NCBI RefSeq assembly: GCF_021474405.1
Contig: NZ_JAKEIO010000002.1
Coordinates: forward strand, 1 to 64,000
Length of the DNA stretch: 64,000 bases
Source: [Streptosporangium] indianense
GTDB taxonomy: Bacteria > Actinomycetota > Actinomycetes > Streptomycetales > Streptomycetaceae
Direction: 5' to 3'
Within the stretch, counting starts at the first letter, position 1. Each line of letters begins with the position of its first letter. The position numbers and the translations under genes were made by a program. Shown here in pieces: positions 52,051-60,185 of this stretch. Under the pieces are notes generated by a model. It worked only from the letters and a program-made list of their open reading frames with translations, was not told the origin of the DNA and ran no database searches.

Positions 52051-54161
52051 CCACCGCCACCAAGGGCGGCGCCGGCACCGCGCACACCCGCGTGGAGGGC
52101 CGCGACAAGGTCACCGGCGCGGCCCGTTACGCCGGCGAGATCCCCTTCGCGGACCTCGCCCACGGCTGGCTGGTGCTGTCGACCGTGGCCCGCGGCCGCG
52201 TCCGCGCCCTGGACGCCGAGGCCGTGCTCGCCATGCCCGGCGTCCTCACCGTCCTCCACCACGGCAACGCCCCGCGTGTCGACACCGGCTTCACCGGCAT
52301 GATGGGCGTCCCGCCGGACCCGAGCACCGGTCTCTTCCAGCACGACCGGGTGCCCCACATGGGCTGGCCGGTGGCCCTGGTCGTCGCCGAGACGTCCGAG
52401 CAGGCCCGCGAGGCCGCCGAGGCCCTCGTGGTGCACTACGAACGGGAGCCGCACGACGTCGCGTTCTCCGCGCGGCGCGAGTCCGAGGCGTACCCGCTCG
52501 ACGGGCACGTTCCGGCCGTGATGGAGAAGGGCGACCTGGAGGCCGAGCTCGCGGCGTCCGCCGTCGTGGTGGACGCCGAGTACACCACCCCCGAAGAGCA
52601 CCACAACCCGATGGAGCCGCACGCGGCGGCGGCCCGCTGGGAGGGCGGACGGCTGGAGGTCGTCGACTCCAACCAGGGCACCGGCTGGGTCGCCGGCGAG
52701 CTCGCCCACCTCTTCTCCCTCGACCCGGCGTCCGTGCGGGTCCGCTCCGAGCACGTCGGCGGGGGCTTCGGCAGCAAGGGCACCCGGGCGCACCAGGTGG
52801 CCGCCGTGATGGCCGCGACCGTGCTGCAGCGCCCCGTCCGGGTCGTGCTGACCCGCCGGCAGATGTTCTCCCTCGCCGGCCACCGCAGCCCCACCGCCCA
52901 GCGGGTCAGGCTCGGCGCCGACGCGAACGGGCGGCTGCGCGCCCTGGAGCACCGCTCGCTGAACCAGACCTCGACCGTGCACGACTTCGTCGAGCCGAGC
53001 GCGGCCGCGAGCCGCTCGATGTACGCCGCCGACGCCCACCACACCGCCAGCCGGCTGGTGAAGCTCGACGTCCCCACCCCGACCTGGATGCGCGCCCCGG
53101 GCGAGGCGCCGGGCTCGTTCGCCCTGGAGTCGGCGCTCGACGAGCTCGCCGAGCGGTGCGGCGTCGACCCCATCGACCTGCGGATCCGCAACGAGCCCGC
53201 GGTGGGCCCGGTCTCCGGGCTGCCCTTCGGAGGCCGCAACCTGGTCGCCTGCTTCCGCGAGGGCGCCCGGAGGTTCGGCTGGGCCGGGCGGGACCCGCGG
53301 CCCGGGTTGCGCCGGGAGGGCCGCTGGCTGCTCGGCACGGGCATGGCGGCGGCCTCCTTCCCCGTGATGGCCATGCCGTCCACGGCCTCCGTGACAGCGG
53401 AGACGGACGGCACCTTCACGGTGCGGATCAACGCCGCGGACATCGGCACCGGCGCCAGGACCGCGCTCACCTTGGTCGCCGCGGACGCCCTGGAGGTGCC
53501 CGCGGACCGCGTCCGGGTGCGCATCGGGGACAGCGACCTCGGCCCCGCGATGATCGCCGGCGGCTCGGCGGGCACCCGCTCCTGGGGCTGGGCCGTCACG
53601 GAGGCGGCCGAGGAACTGCGCCGCAGCCTCGCGCCCGGCGCCGACATCCCGCCGGAGGGCGTCACCGTACGCTCGGACACGAGCCGGGCCCTCGGCGCCC
53701 TCGCCCAGAAGGAGCGGCACTCCTTCGGCGCGCAGTTCGCCGAGGTCGCCGTCGACCCCGCCACCGGGGAGGTCCGCGTCCGCCGGATGCTGGGCATCTT
53801 CGCGGCCGGCCGGATCGTGAACCCGCTGACCGCCCGCAGCCAGCTCGTCGGCGGCATGGCCTGGGGCATCTCCATGGCCCTGCACGAGGAAGCCGTCCGG
53901 GACCGCGCGAGCGGCGGCCTGTACGGCGCGGACCTGGCCGGATACCACGTCGCCGCGCACGCCGACGTACCGCACATCGAGGCCGACTGGGTCGACGACC
54001 GCGACCCGGACGACCCGGTGGGCATCAAGGGCATCGGCGAGGTCGGCATCGTGGGCGCGGCCGCGGCGGTCGCCAACGCCGTGTGGCACGCGACCGGGGT
54101 GCGCCACCGCGACCTGCCGATCCGGCCGGACCGGGTCCTGCTGGCGGGCGCCGATGCTTGA
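52047..54161 (+). CDS. paoC: Aldehyde oxidoreductase molybdenum-cofactor subunit (PaoC/YagR-like)
   Basis: The 704-residue catalytic subunit holds the molybdopterin cofactor. Visible are HTRVEGRDKVTGAARYAGEIP at the N-terminus, EHVGGGFGSKG, the MRAPGEAPGSFALESALDELAE segment, and GIKGIGEVGIVGAAAAVANAV near the C-terminus with the catalytic Glu in GIGEVG. It oxidises aldehydes to acids with water as oxygen donor in PaoABC-type enzymes. It overlaps paoB by 4 bases and xdhC by 8, so four subunits or factors are made together. Confidence 0.88.
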   Translation: MTTATKGGAGTAHTRVEGRDKVTGAARYAGEIPFADLAHGWLVLSTVARGRVRALDAEAVLAMPGVLTVLHHGNAPRVDTGFTGMMGVPPDPSTGLFQHDRVPHMGWPVALVVAETSEQAREAAEALVVHYEREPHDVAFSARRESEAYPLDGHVPAVMEKGDLEAELAASAVVVDAEYTTPEEHHNPMEPHAAAARWEGGRLEVVDSNQGTGWVAGELAHLFSLDPASVRVRSEHVGGGFGSKGTRAHQVAAVMAATVLQRPVRVVLTRRQMFSLAGHRSPTAQRVRLGADANGRLRALEHRSLNQTSTVHDFVEPSAAASRSMYAADAHHTASRLVKLDVPTPTWMRAPGEAPGSFALESALDELAERCGVDPIDLRIRNEPAVGPVSGLPFGGRNLVACFREGARRFGWAGRDPRPGLRREGRWLLGTGMAAASFPVMAMPSTASVTAETDGTFTVRINAADIGTGARTALTLVAADALEVPADRVRVRIGDSDLGPAMIAGGSAGTRSWGWAVTEAAEELRRSLAPGADIPPEGVTVRSDTSRALGALAQKERHSFGAQFAEVAVDPATGEVRVRRMLGIFAAGRIVNPLTARSQLVGGMAWGISMALHEEAVRDRASGGLYGADLAGYHVAAHADVPHIEADWVDDRDPDDPVGIKGIGEVGIVGAAAAVANAVWHATGVRHRDLPIRPDRVLLAGADA

Positions 54162-55278
54162 TCTCGCGGGGCCCCTGCACGAGTGGATCAATGAGGGCCG
54201 GGACTTCGCCGTCGCCACGGTGGTCGCCGTCGGCGGCAGCGCCCCGCGCCCTCCCGGCGCCGCGCTCGCGGTCCGGGCCGACGGCACGGCCGTCGGCTCG
54301 GTCTCCGGGGGATGCGTGGAAGGAGCGGTGTACGACCTGTGCCTCCAGGCCCTCCAGGACGGCGAGACGGTGGTCGAGCGGTTCGGCTACAGCGACGAGG
54401 ACGCCTTCGCGGTGGGCCTGACCTGCGGCGGGACGATCGATGTCATGGTCACCCCGTTCACGGGCGGTCGGGCGGCCGAGGCGGCCGCCCTGGCGGCCGC
54501 CGCCCGGCGGGAACCCGTGGCCCTGGCCCGGGTGGTCCGGGGCCCGTCCGGCCTCCTCGGCCGGGCCCTGCTGGTCCGCCCCGACGGCTCCTGCGAAGGC
54601 GGCCTCGGCGGTGCTCCGGGCCTGGACCGCACCGTGCTCGACCGGGCAGGCGCCCTGCTCGCCGGCGGACGTACCGGCACCGTGGACCTCAGCGAGGACG
54701 GGTCACACTGCCCCGGCGGTCTCACGCTGCTCGTCGAGTCGGCCGCCCCACCGCCGCGCATGATCGTCTTCGGCGCCATCGACTTCGCCGCGGCCCTGGT
54801 GCGGGCGGGGAAGTTCCTGGGCTACCACGTGACCGTGTGCGACGCCCGTTCCGTCTTCGCGACCCGGGCCCGCTTCCCGGAGGCCGACGAGGTCGTCGTC
54901 GACTGGCCCGACCGCTACCTCCGGCGGACGGTGACCGACGGGCGCACGGTGCTGTGCGTGCTCACCCATGACGCGAAGTTCGACATCCCGCTGCTCACGG
55001 AGGCGCTGCGGCTGCCGGTGGCCTACATCGGCGCGATGGGCTCGCGCCGCACCCACGCGGACCGCGAACGGCGGCTGCGGGAGGCGGGGCTGGGCGAGCC
55101 CGAAATCGCCCGGCTCAGGTCTCCGATCGGCCTCGACCTGGGGGCCCGTACGCCCGAGGAGACCGCCGTGTCGATCGCCGCGGAGATCGTCGCGGCACGG
55201 CACGGGGGCACGGGCGCTCCCCTCACGGGTTCGGCCAGACCGATCCACCGACGCGACCGCGAGCCGCAGCCGGCCTGA
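54154..55278 (+). CDS. XdhC/CoxI-family molybdenum cofactor insertion chaperone (PaoD-like)
   Basis: The 374-residue protein has an N-terminal XdhC/CoxI domain (FAVATVVAVGGSAPRPPGAALAVRADGTAVGSVSGGCVEGAVYDLCLQAL) with the conserved Cys of GGCVEG, and a C-terminal Rossmann-like domain (MIVFGAIDFAAALVRAGKFLGYHVTVCDAR, then VAYIGAMGSRRTHADRERRL). Such proteins bind molybdenum cofactor, promote its sulfuration and load the partner enzyme, so this one should mature the PaoABC-like complex. A bidirectional terminator follows. Confidence 0.88.
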   Translation: MLDLAGPLHEWINEGRDFAVATVVAVGGSAPRPPGAALAVRADGTAVGSVSGGCVEGAVYDLCLQALQDGETVVERFGYSDEDAFAVGLTCGGTIDVMVTPFTGGRAAEAAALAAAARREPVALARVVRGPSGLLGRALLVRPDGSCEGGLGGAPGLDRTVLDRAGALLAGGRTGTVDLSEDGSHCPGGLTLLVESAAPPPRMIVFGAIDFAAALVRAGKFLGYHVTVCDARSVFATRARFPEADEVVVDWPDRYLRRTVTDGRTVLCVLTHDAKFDIPLLTEALRLPVAYIGAMGSRRTHADRERRLREAGLGEPEIARLRSPIGLDLGARTPEETAVSIAAEIVAARHGGTGAPLTGSARPIHRRDREPQPA

Positions 55279-55358
55279 GGTCACCGGTTCGGGCACGCCG
55301 ATCCCGCCGACCGGGCCCACAAGCCGCAGCCGGCCCTGACGGCTGCCGCCGACGCGCC

Positions 55359-55394
55359 GGAGGGGCCGGGGCCGCAAACGGCCCCGGCCCCTCC
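55359..55394. terminator. Bidirectional terminator between convergent operons
   Basis: GGAGGGGCCGGGGCCG and CGGCCCCGGCCCCTCC form a perfect 16-bp stem with a CAAA loop, midway between the xdhC stop (55278) and the FMN reductase stop (55413). Confidence 0.88.
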
Positions 55395-55412
55395 ACGGGC
55401 GTGAGGTGTGCG

Positions 55413-55976
55413 TCAGGCCGCGGCGGGCTCCGAGGCGTGACCGTGCAGACGGGCGATGACCTCGGTCAGCTGCTCGGCGACCTCGGCGTCGTCGGCCGGG
55501 TGCGTCTCGGCGAAACGGGTCATCGAGCCGGGGATGGACAGCTTGACGTCCTCCAGGACCTTGCCGCCGGCCACACCGACGGACTTGCGGGTCTCGTCGT
55601 GCGCCCAGACACCGCCGTACTGGCCGAACGCGGTTCCGACCACGGCGACGGGCTTGCCGCTGAGGGCACCGGCACCGTACGGGCGGGACAGCCAGTCGAT
55701 GGCGTTCTTCAGCACGGCCGGGATGGTGCCGTTGTACTCGGGGGTGAACAGGATCAGGCCGTCGGCGGCGTTCGCGGCCTCGCGCAGCCGTGCGGCGGCG
55801 GCCGGGACGCTGCCCTCCACGTCGATGTCCTCGTTGTAGAAGGGGATCTCGGCCAGGCCCTCGAACAGGTTCACCTCGGCACCTTCGGGGGCGAGCTTGA
55901 CAGCCGCCTCGGCCAGCTGGCGGTTGTGCGAACCGGCACGGAGGCTGCCGACGAGGGCAAGGATACGAACGGACAT
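55413..55976 (-). CDS. NADPH-dependent FMN reductase-like protein
   Basis: The 187-residue protein has the flavodoxin-like fold of the family: ILALVGSLRAGSHNRQLAEAA (FMN phosphate loop), GLILFTPEYNGTIPAVLKNAIDWLSRP and KPVAVVGTAFGQYGGVWA. It probably reduces FMN, quinones or azo compounds. It diverges from a TetR gene with two GGACC-type palindromes in between, so quinone- or electrophile-induced expression is likely. The ATG at 55976 gives the conserved start MSVRILALVGS. Confidence 0.88.
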   Translation of the reverse strand: MSVRILALVGSLRAGSHNRQLAEAAVKLAPEGAEVNLFEGLAEIPFYNEDIDVEGSVPAAAARLREAANAADGLILFTPEYNGTIPAVLKNAIDWLSRPYGAGALSGKPVAVVGTAFGQYGGVWAHDETRKSVGVAGGKVLEDVKLSIPGSMTRFAETHPADDAEVAEQLTEVIARLHGHASEPAAA

Positions 55977-56019
55977 GCTGACTCCCACATCTGAGGCGCT
56001 GCTTAGGTCACTGACGATC

Positions 56020-56070
56020 CGGACCGGGGTCCGTTTATTCGTTCTAGCATCCTAACCGGACCGCGGTCCA
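56020..56070. promoter_or_regulatory. Paired TetR operators CGGACC-N2-GGTCCG
   Basis: CGGACCGGGGTCCG (56020-56033, perfect) and CGGACCGCGGTCCA (56057-56070, one outer mismatch) lie 37 bp apart centre to centre between the FMN reductase and TetR genes. The second covers -44 to -31 of the predicted leaderless tetR promoter. Confidence 0.82.
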
Positions 56071-56088
56071 GTTTTGTTCCCGATGCTT

Positions 56089-56100
56089 TACGCTGGCTTC
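56089..56100 (+). promoter_or_regulatory. -10 element of a leaderless promoter
   Basis: TACGCT at 56089-56094 lies exactly at -12 to -7 relative to the A of the TetR ATG at 56101, and there is no Shine-Dalgarno sequence, so transcription probably starts at the start codon. Confidence 0.6.
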
Positions 56101-56772
56101 ATGTCCGCCGCACCGCCCCCCTTCCCGACGCCCCAGGAGCCCGTCGCCCGCCCCGAGCTGCTGCAGCTCGACACCGCCCTGGAGGGCGACGAGCCGTGCC
56201 TGCGGGCCGATGCCGCCCGCAACCGCGCCCGGCTGCTGGAGGCCGCCGGACGCCTGGTGGCGGAGCGCGGCGCGGAGGCCGTCACGATGGAGGCCGTGGC
56301 CGCCGAGGCCTGTGTCGGCAAGGGCACCGTCTTCCGCAGATTCGGCGACCGCACCGGCCTGCTGACGGCCCTGCTCGACCACTCCGAGAAGAAGTTCCAG
56401 GCCGCCTTCCTCACCGGTCCGCCGCCGCTCGGGCCCGGAGCACCGCCCGTGGAGCGACTGCGCGCGTTCGGCTGCGCCATGCTGCGTCGCTCCGCCGACG
56501 ACCTGGAGCTCCAGCTGGCGGCCGAGCCCGGCGCCAGCCGCCGCTTCGTGGCCCCCGCCCGCCGGGTGCTGCGGCACCACATCGAGATGCTGCTGCGCCA
56601 GGCCGTCCCCGAAGCGGACTGCGATCTCCTCTCCCACGCGCTGATGGGTCAGCTCGACCCCGCCCTGATCCACCATCTGACCAGGCAGTGCGGGATCCCC
56701 CTGGCCCGTCTGGAGGCCGCGTGGATCGACCTGGTCGACCGGGTGACGGGTGCGGGCACCACCTGCCCTTGA
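56101..56772 (+). CDS. TetR-family regulator divergent from the FMN reductase
   Basis: The 223-residue protein has an unusually long N-terminal arm (MSAAPPPFPTPQEPVARPELLQLDTALEGDEPCLRADAARNRARLLE) before the TetR helix-turn-helix (AAGRLVAERGAEAVTMEAVAAEACVGKGTVFRRFGDRTGLL). Its C-terminal domain has two lone Cys that could sense electrophiles, though this is a guess. The ATG at 56101 is chosen because a -10 hexamer lies at the leaderless distance; the ATG at 56074 lies just after the operator. It should repress itself and the reductase. Confidence 0.85.
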   Translation: MSAAPPPFPTPQEPVARPELLQLDTALEGDEPCLRADAARNRARLLEAAGRLVAERGAEAVTMEAVAAEACVGKGTVFRRFGDRTGLLTALLDHSEKKFQAAFLTGPPPLGPGAPPVERLRAFGCAMLRRSADDLELQLAAEPGASRRFVAPARRVLRHHIEMLLRQAVPEADCDLLSHALMGQLDPALIHHLTRQCGIPLARLEAAWIDLVDRVTGAGTTCP

Positions 56773-56784
56773 GTGCCACGGTAC

Positions 56785-56802
56785 CCCGTGAGCGCTCACG
56801 GG
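56785..56802. promoter_or_regulatory. LacI-type operator, 18-bp perfect palindrome
   Basis: CCCGTGAGCGCTCACGGG, with the central CG pair typical of LacI-family sites, lies 49 bases before the LacI-family ATG and 13 bases after the TetR stop. Autoregulation is likely. Confidence 0.8.
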
Positions 56803-56850
56803 TTTCTCACAACTCCCCCGCCGCGAGGGGGCCTTGGGGCTTCTGCCAAG

Positions 56851-57900
56851 ATGCCGTACGTCATGGTGCAGATACCGAAAACGCCCGCGCCCCCGTCCCC
56901 CGCACCGTCGCGCTCCGTGCCCACGAGCGCCGATGTGGCCCGCCTGGCCGGCGTCTCGCGCGCGACCGTCTCCTATGTCCTCAACAACACCAGCGCCGTA
57001 CGGATCAGCGAACCCACCCGACGCCGCGTGCGCGAGGCCGCGAGGGAACTCGGCTACGTCCCCCACGCGGCGGCCCGCAGTCTGCGCGCCGGGCACAGCC
57101 GCATGGTGCTGATCCCCGCGCCGACCTTCCCCGTCGGCCCTCTCTACAGCCGATTCCTCACCGACCTCCAGGCCTCGCTCGCCGCCCTGGACTACACCGT
57201 CGTGCAGCACGGCACCGGCGGCCCGCACGGTGACGAAGCTGCCCGCGCCTGGGCCGAGTTGCGGCCGGTGGCCGTGCTCGTACCCGGCTCCGGGCCGGGC
57301 CCGCGCGGGGTGGCGGTGCTCAAGCGCTCCGGAGCGCGGGCCGTGGTCACTCTCGGACCGGAGACCATCGAGGGCGCGCACGCGCTGCTCATGGACCACG
57401 ACGTCGTCGGCCACAGCGCGGGCGCCCACCTCTACGACCGCGGCCGGCGCCGGATCGGCGTCGTCGTCCCGCAGGAGCCGGGCCTGGAGGCGTTCTCCGC
57501 ACCGCGCCTCGACGGCGTGCGCCAGTCGGTGCGCGGCACGGACGCCACGGTGACCGAACTGCCCCTCGCCTATGACGAACAGGCGGCGGCGCGTCTCGCC
57601 GCGCGCTGGCGCATCCTGGGTCTGGACGCCGTGTTCACCTACAACGACGAGTACGCGATGCTGCTGATGCGGGCCCTGCTGGACGAGGGCATCCGCATCC
57701 CCGAGGAGACGGCCGTGATCGGCGCCGACGACCTGATGCTCGGCCGGCTGCTGCGGCCCCGCCTCAGCACGGTCCGGCTGCGGCTGCCCTCCGGCCGTGA
57801 ACTGGCCGAACTGGTCGACCGCGCGGTGCGCAGGCCCGCCACCGAGCCGGAGGCGCACAAGGTGCTGGGGGCCACGGTGCTGCACCGCGAGTCCAGTTGA
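56851..57900 (+). CDS. LacI-family transcriptional regulator
   Basis: The 349-residue protein has a Pro-rich N-terminus, the LacI helix-turn-helix and hinge (TSADVARLAGVSRATVSYVLNNTSAVRISEPTRRRVREAARELGYVPHAAARSLRAG) and a periplasmic-binding-protein-like sensor domain (LDAVFTYNDEYAMLLMRALLDEGIRIPEETAVIGADD). The ligand is unknown and no sugar operon is adjacent; the aldehyde dehydrogenase 300 bases downstream may be a target. ATG 56851 or 56863 is the start; the longer frame from 56773 would include the operator. Confidence 0.86.
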   Translation: MPYVMVQIPKTPAPPSPAPSRSVPTSADVARLAGVSRATVSYVLNNTSAVRISEPTRRRVREAARELGYVPHAAARSLRAGHSRMVLIPAPTFPVGPLYSRFLTDLQASLAALDYTVVQHGTGGPHGDEAARAWAELRPVAVLVPGSGPGPRGVAVLKRSGARAVVTLGPETIEGAHALLMDHDVVGHSAGAHLYDRGRRRIGVVVPQEPGLEAFSAPRLDGVRQSVRGTDATVTELPLAYDEQAAARLAARWRILGLDAVFTYNDEYAMLLMRALLDEGIRIPEETAVIGADDLMLGRLLRPRLSTVRLRLPSGRELAELVDRAVRRPATEPEAHKVLGATVLHRESS

Positions 57901-58038
57901 CCCGCAGAGGTGCGCGGCTTGACCTGTAGGGGCTACGACTGACGTGCGCAGTAAGCGACTTGACCCGGAGGTGGGCGCGGCGGCCGGCGGTGGACAACGA
58001 GGCGGATGGCCCGTTCCGCGGGCGCGGCACGGCTAGGA

Positions 58039-58052
58039 TGTTGCGTGCTCAA
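58039..58052. promoter_or_regulatory. MarR-like motif GTTGCGTGCTCAAC upstream of the aldehyde dehydrogenase
   Basis: Within the 299-bp gap 57901-58199, the AT-richer patch ATGTTGCGTGCTCAACTAATG resembles MarR-family operators of the TAGTTGAGC-type. The arms are short (GTTG/CAAC). The rest of the gap shows no other clear signal; no MarR gene is in the window. Confidence 0.35.
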
Positions 58053-58199
58053 CTAATGGGGACGCGTTCCCGCGCGGGCAGCGGTGCACACCGCCGCGCC
58101 CGCACGGTCCGTTCCGCCATGTGACCGCCGAACCGGCCGCGCACGTACGGGAGTTCCGCTTCACCCGTCAGCCGGTGACCGATCGATCGGAGAGCCGTC

Positions 58200-59636
58200 A
58201 TGCCGTTGCTCGACACGAGGACCTGGCAGCCCCGCACGCTCACGGGGCCCGGGTACACGGTCACCGAGCCAGCCACCGGCCAAGCCCTCGGCCCCCTCAC
58301 CCTCGCCGGCCCCCAGGACGTCGAGGCCGCCGCCGGACGGGCCGCCGCCGCCCGGACCGCATGGGCCCGCACCCCGCACTTCGCTCGCGCCGCCGTCCTG
58401 CGCAAGGCCGGCGACCTGTTCACCGAACACGCCGTCGAACTGCGCGAATGGCTCGTGCGGGAATCGGGGTCCGTCCCCGGCAAGGCCGACTTCGAGCTGC
58501 ACGTCGCCGCCCAGGAGTGCTACGAGGCCGCAGCCCTCGCCTCCCGCCCGGCCGGCCAGGTCCTGCCCAGCGAGGCGCCGCGCCTGTCGTACACGCGCCG
58601 CGTCCCGGCCGGCGTGGTCGGTGTGATCTCGCCGTTCAACGCGCCGCTGATCCTGTCCATCCGCTCCGTCGCACCGGCCCTGGCGCTGGGCAACGCGGTC
58701 CTGCTGAAGCCGGACCCGCGCACCGCCGTCTGCGGAGGGCTGTCCCTCGCCGCGGTCTTCGCCGCCGCGGGCCTGCCGGAGGACCTGCTGCACGTACTGC
58801 CCGGCGGCCCGGACGCCGGACAGGCCCTGGTCGCCGACCCGCGCGTACCGGTCATCTCCTTCACCGGCTCCACCGCCGCCGGGCGGGCCGTGGGCGAGGC
58901 CGCCGGCCGTCACCTCAAGCGGGCCCACCTGGAACTGGGCGGCAACTCGGCCATGATCGTGCTGGAGGACGCCGACCTCGAGGCGGTGATCTCCACGGCC
59001 GCCTGGGGCTCGTTCTTCCACCAGGGCCAGATCTGCATGACCACCGGACGCCATCTGGTGCACGCGTCCCTCTACGACGAGTACGTCGAGCGACTGGCCG
59101 CCAAGGCCGACTCACTCGCCGTCGGCGACCCGTACCGGGACCAGGTCCACCTCGGCCCCATCATCGACTCGGGTCAGCTCGCCAAGATCAGCGGCCTGGT
59201 CGACGCCAGCACGGCCGCGGGCGCGAAGCTCGCCGCCGGCGGCACCCACGACCGGCTCTTCTACCGGCCGACGGTCCTCGCCCACGTCGACGACCGCACC
59301 CCCGCCTACACGGAGGAGGTGTTCGGCCCGGTGGCGCCCGTCCGTTCGTTCACCACCGCCGACGAGGCGGCGGCCCTGGCCGCGCAGAGCCCGTACGGGC
59401 TCTCCCTGGGCATCGTCACCAGGGACCCGGTCCGCGGCCTCGACCTCGCCGAGCGCATCCCGACCGGCATCGTCCACATCAACGACCAGACCGTGAACGA
59501 CGAAGCCGTGGCGCCCTTCGGCGGGGTCGCCGCCTCCGGCACCGGCGCCCGGTTCGGCGGCGAGGCCAATCTGGAGGCCTTCACCGAACTGCGCTGGACG
59601 ACGGTACGCGGAGACGTCGCTCCCTACCCCTTCTAG
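58200..59636 (+). CDS. Aldehyde dehydrogenase, benzaldehyde-dehydrogenase-like
   Basis: The 478-residue NAD(P)-dependent enzyme has the usual ALDH order: VPAGVVGVISPFNAPLILSIRSVAPALALGNAVLLKPD (cofactor site), FTGSTAAGRAVGEAAG, HLELGGNSAMIVLEDAD with the general-base Glu, the catalytic Cys in FFHQGQICMTTGR and EEVFGPVAPV. The N-terminal region and FNAPLILSIRSVAPALA are typical of benzaldehyde/vanillin dehydrogenases, but substrate range cannot be fixed. With the PaoABC-like operon and FMN reductase nearby, the area looks rich in aldehyde detoxification. Confidence 0.88.
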   Translation: MPLLDTRTWQPRTLTGPGYTVTEPATGQALGPLTLAGPQDVEAAAGRAAAARTAWARTPHFARAAVLRKAGDLFTEHAVELREWLVRESGSVPGKADFELHVAAQECYEAAALASRPAGQVLPSEAPRLSYTRRVPAGVVGVISPFNAPLILSIRSVAPALALGNAVLLKPDPRTAVCGGLSLAAVFAAAGLPEDLLHVLPGGPDAGQALVADPRVPVISFTGSTAAGRAVGEAAGRHLKRAHLELGGNSAMIVLEDADLEAVISTAAWGSFFHQGQICMTTGRHLVHASLYDEYVERLAAKADSLAVGDPYRDQVHLGPIIDSGQLAKISGLVDASTAAGAKLAAGGTHDRLFYRPTVLAHVDDRTPAYTEEVFGPVAPVRSFTTADEAAALAAQSPYGLSLGIVTRDPVRGLDLAERIPTGIVHINDQTVNDEAVAPFGGVAASGTGARFGGEANLEAFTELRWTTVRGDVAPYPF

Positions 59637-59685
59637 GAGCTCCGCCCCCCGCCCGAGGGCCCGGCCGTCCGGGCCCCGTGCCGGG

Positions 59686-60066
59686 TCACTCGGCCGGCTG
59701 CTGGGCCTGCTGCTCGGCGACCGCCTTGCGGACCTCGTCCATGTCGAGATTGCGGGCCTGCCCGATCACGTCCGTCAGGGCGGCCTCGGGCAGGGCGCCC
59801 GGCTGGGCGAACACGGCGACCTGGTCACGGACGATCATCAGCGTGGGAATGGACTGGATACCGAAGGCCGCGGCCAGCTCGGGCTGCGCCTCGGTGTCCA
59901 CCTTGCCGAACACGAGGTCCGGGTTCTCCTCCGCCGCCTTCTCGTAGACCGGGGCGAACTGCTTGCACGGCCCGCACCAGTCGGCCCAGAAGTCGATCAG
60001 GACGAACTCGTTGTCCGTGACCGTCTGGTCGAAGTTCTCCTTGGTGAGCTCCACGGTGCTGCTCAT
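59686..60066 (-). CDS. trxC: Thioredoxin TrxC
   Basis: The 126-residue thioredoxin has the active site WADWCGPCKQFAPV (Cys31, Cys34), the cis-Pro in IQSIPTLMIV, and a Gln/Ala-rich C-terminal tail longer than in TrxA. It reduces protein disulfides in the cytoplasm. A perfect match to the SigR promoter consensus lies upstream, as known for trxC of the S. coelicolor SigR disulfide-stress regulon, and the genomic position also fits (SCO0885, from memory). The ATG at 60066 lies nine bases after GAGGG. Confidence 0.88.
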   Translation of the reverse strand: MSSTVELTKENFDQTVTDNEFVLIDFWADWCGPCKQFAPVYEKAAEENPDLVFGKVDTEAQPELAAAFGIQSIPTLMIVRDQVAVFAQPGALPEAALTDVIGQARNLDMDEVRKAVAEQQAQQPAE

Positions 60067-60109
60067 GGCGTACATCCCTCTTCCTGGTGTGGGGTCAAGC
60101 CGTCGGCAC

Positions 60110-60135
60110 AACACGGCCGACCGGACACGTATTCC
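60110..60135 (-). promoter_or_regulatory. SigR-type promoter of trxC
   Basis: On the minus strand GGAAT (60135-60131), 18 bases and GTT (60112-60110) match the actinobacterial SigR consensus GGAAT-N18-GTT exactly. Transcription would start near 60103, leaving a leader of about 37 bases before trxC. Confidence 0.85.
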
Positions 60136-60185
60136 GCGCCCCTACCCATGTGGCCAGGGCGCACACCACCCACCAGACTGACCCC

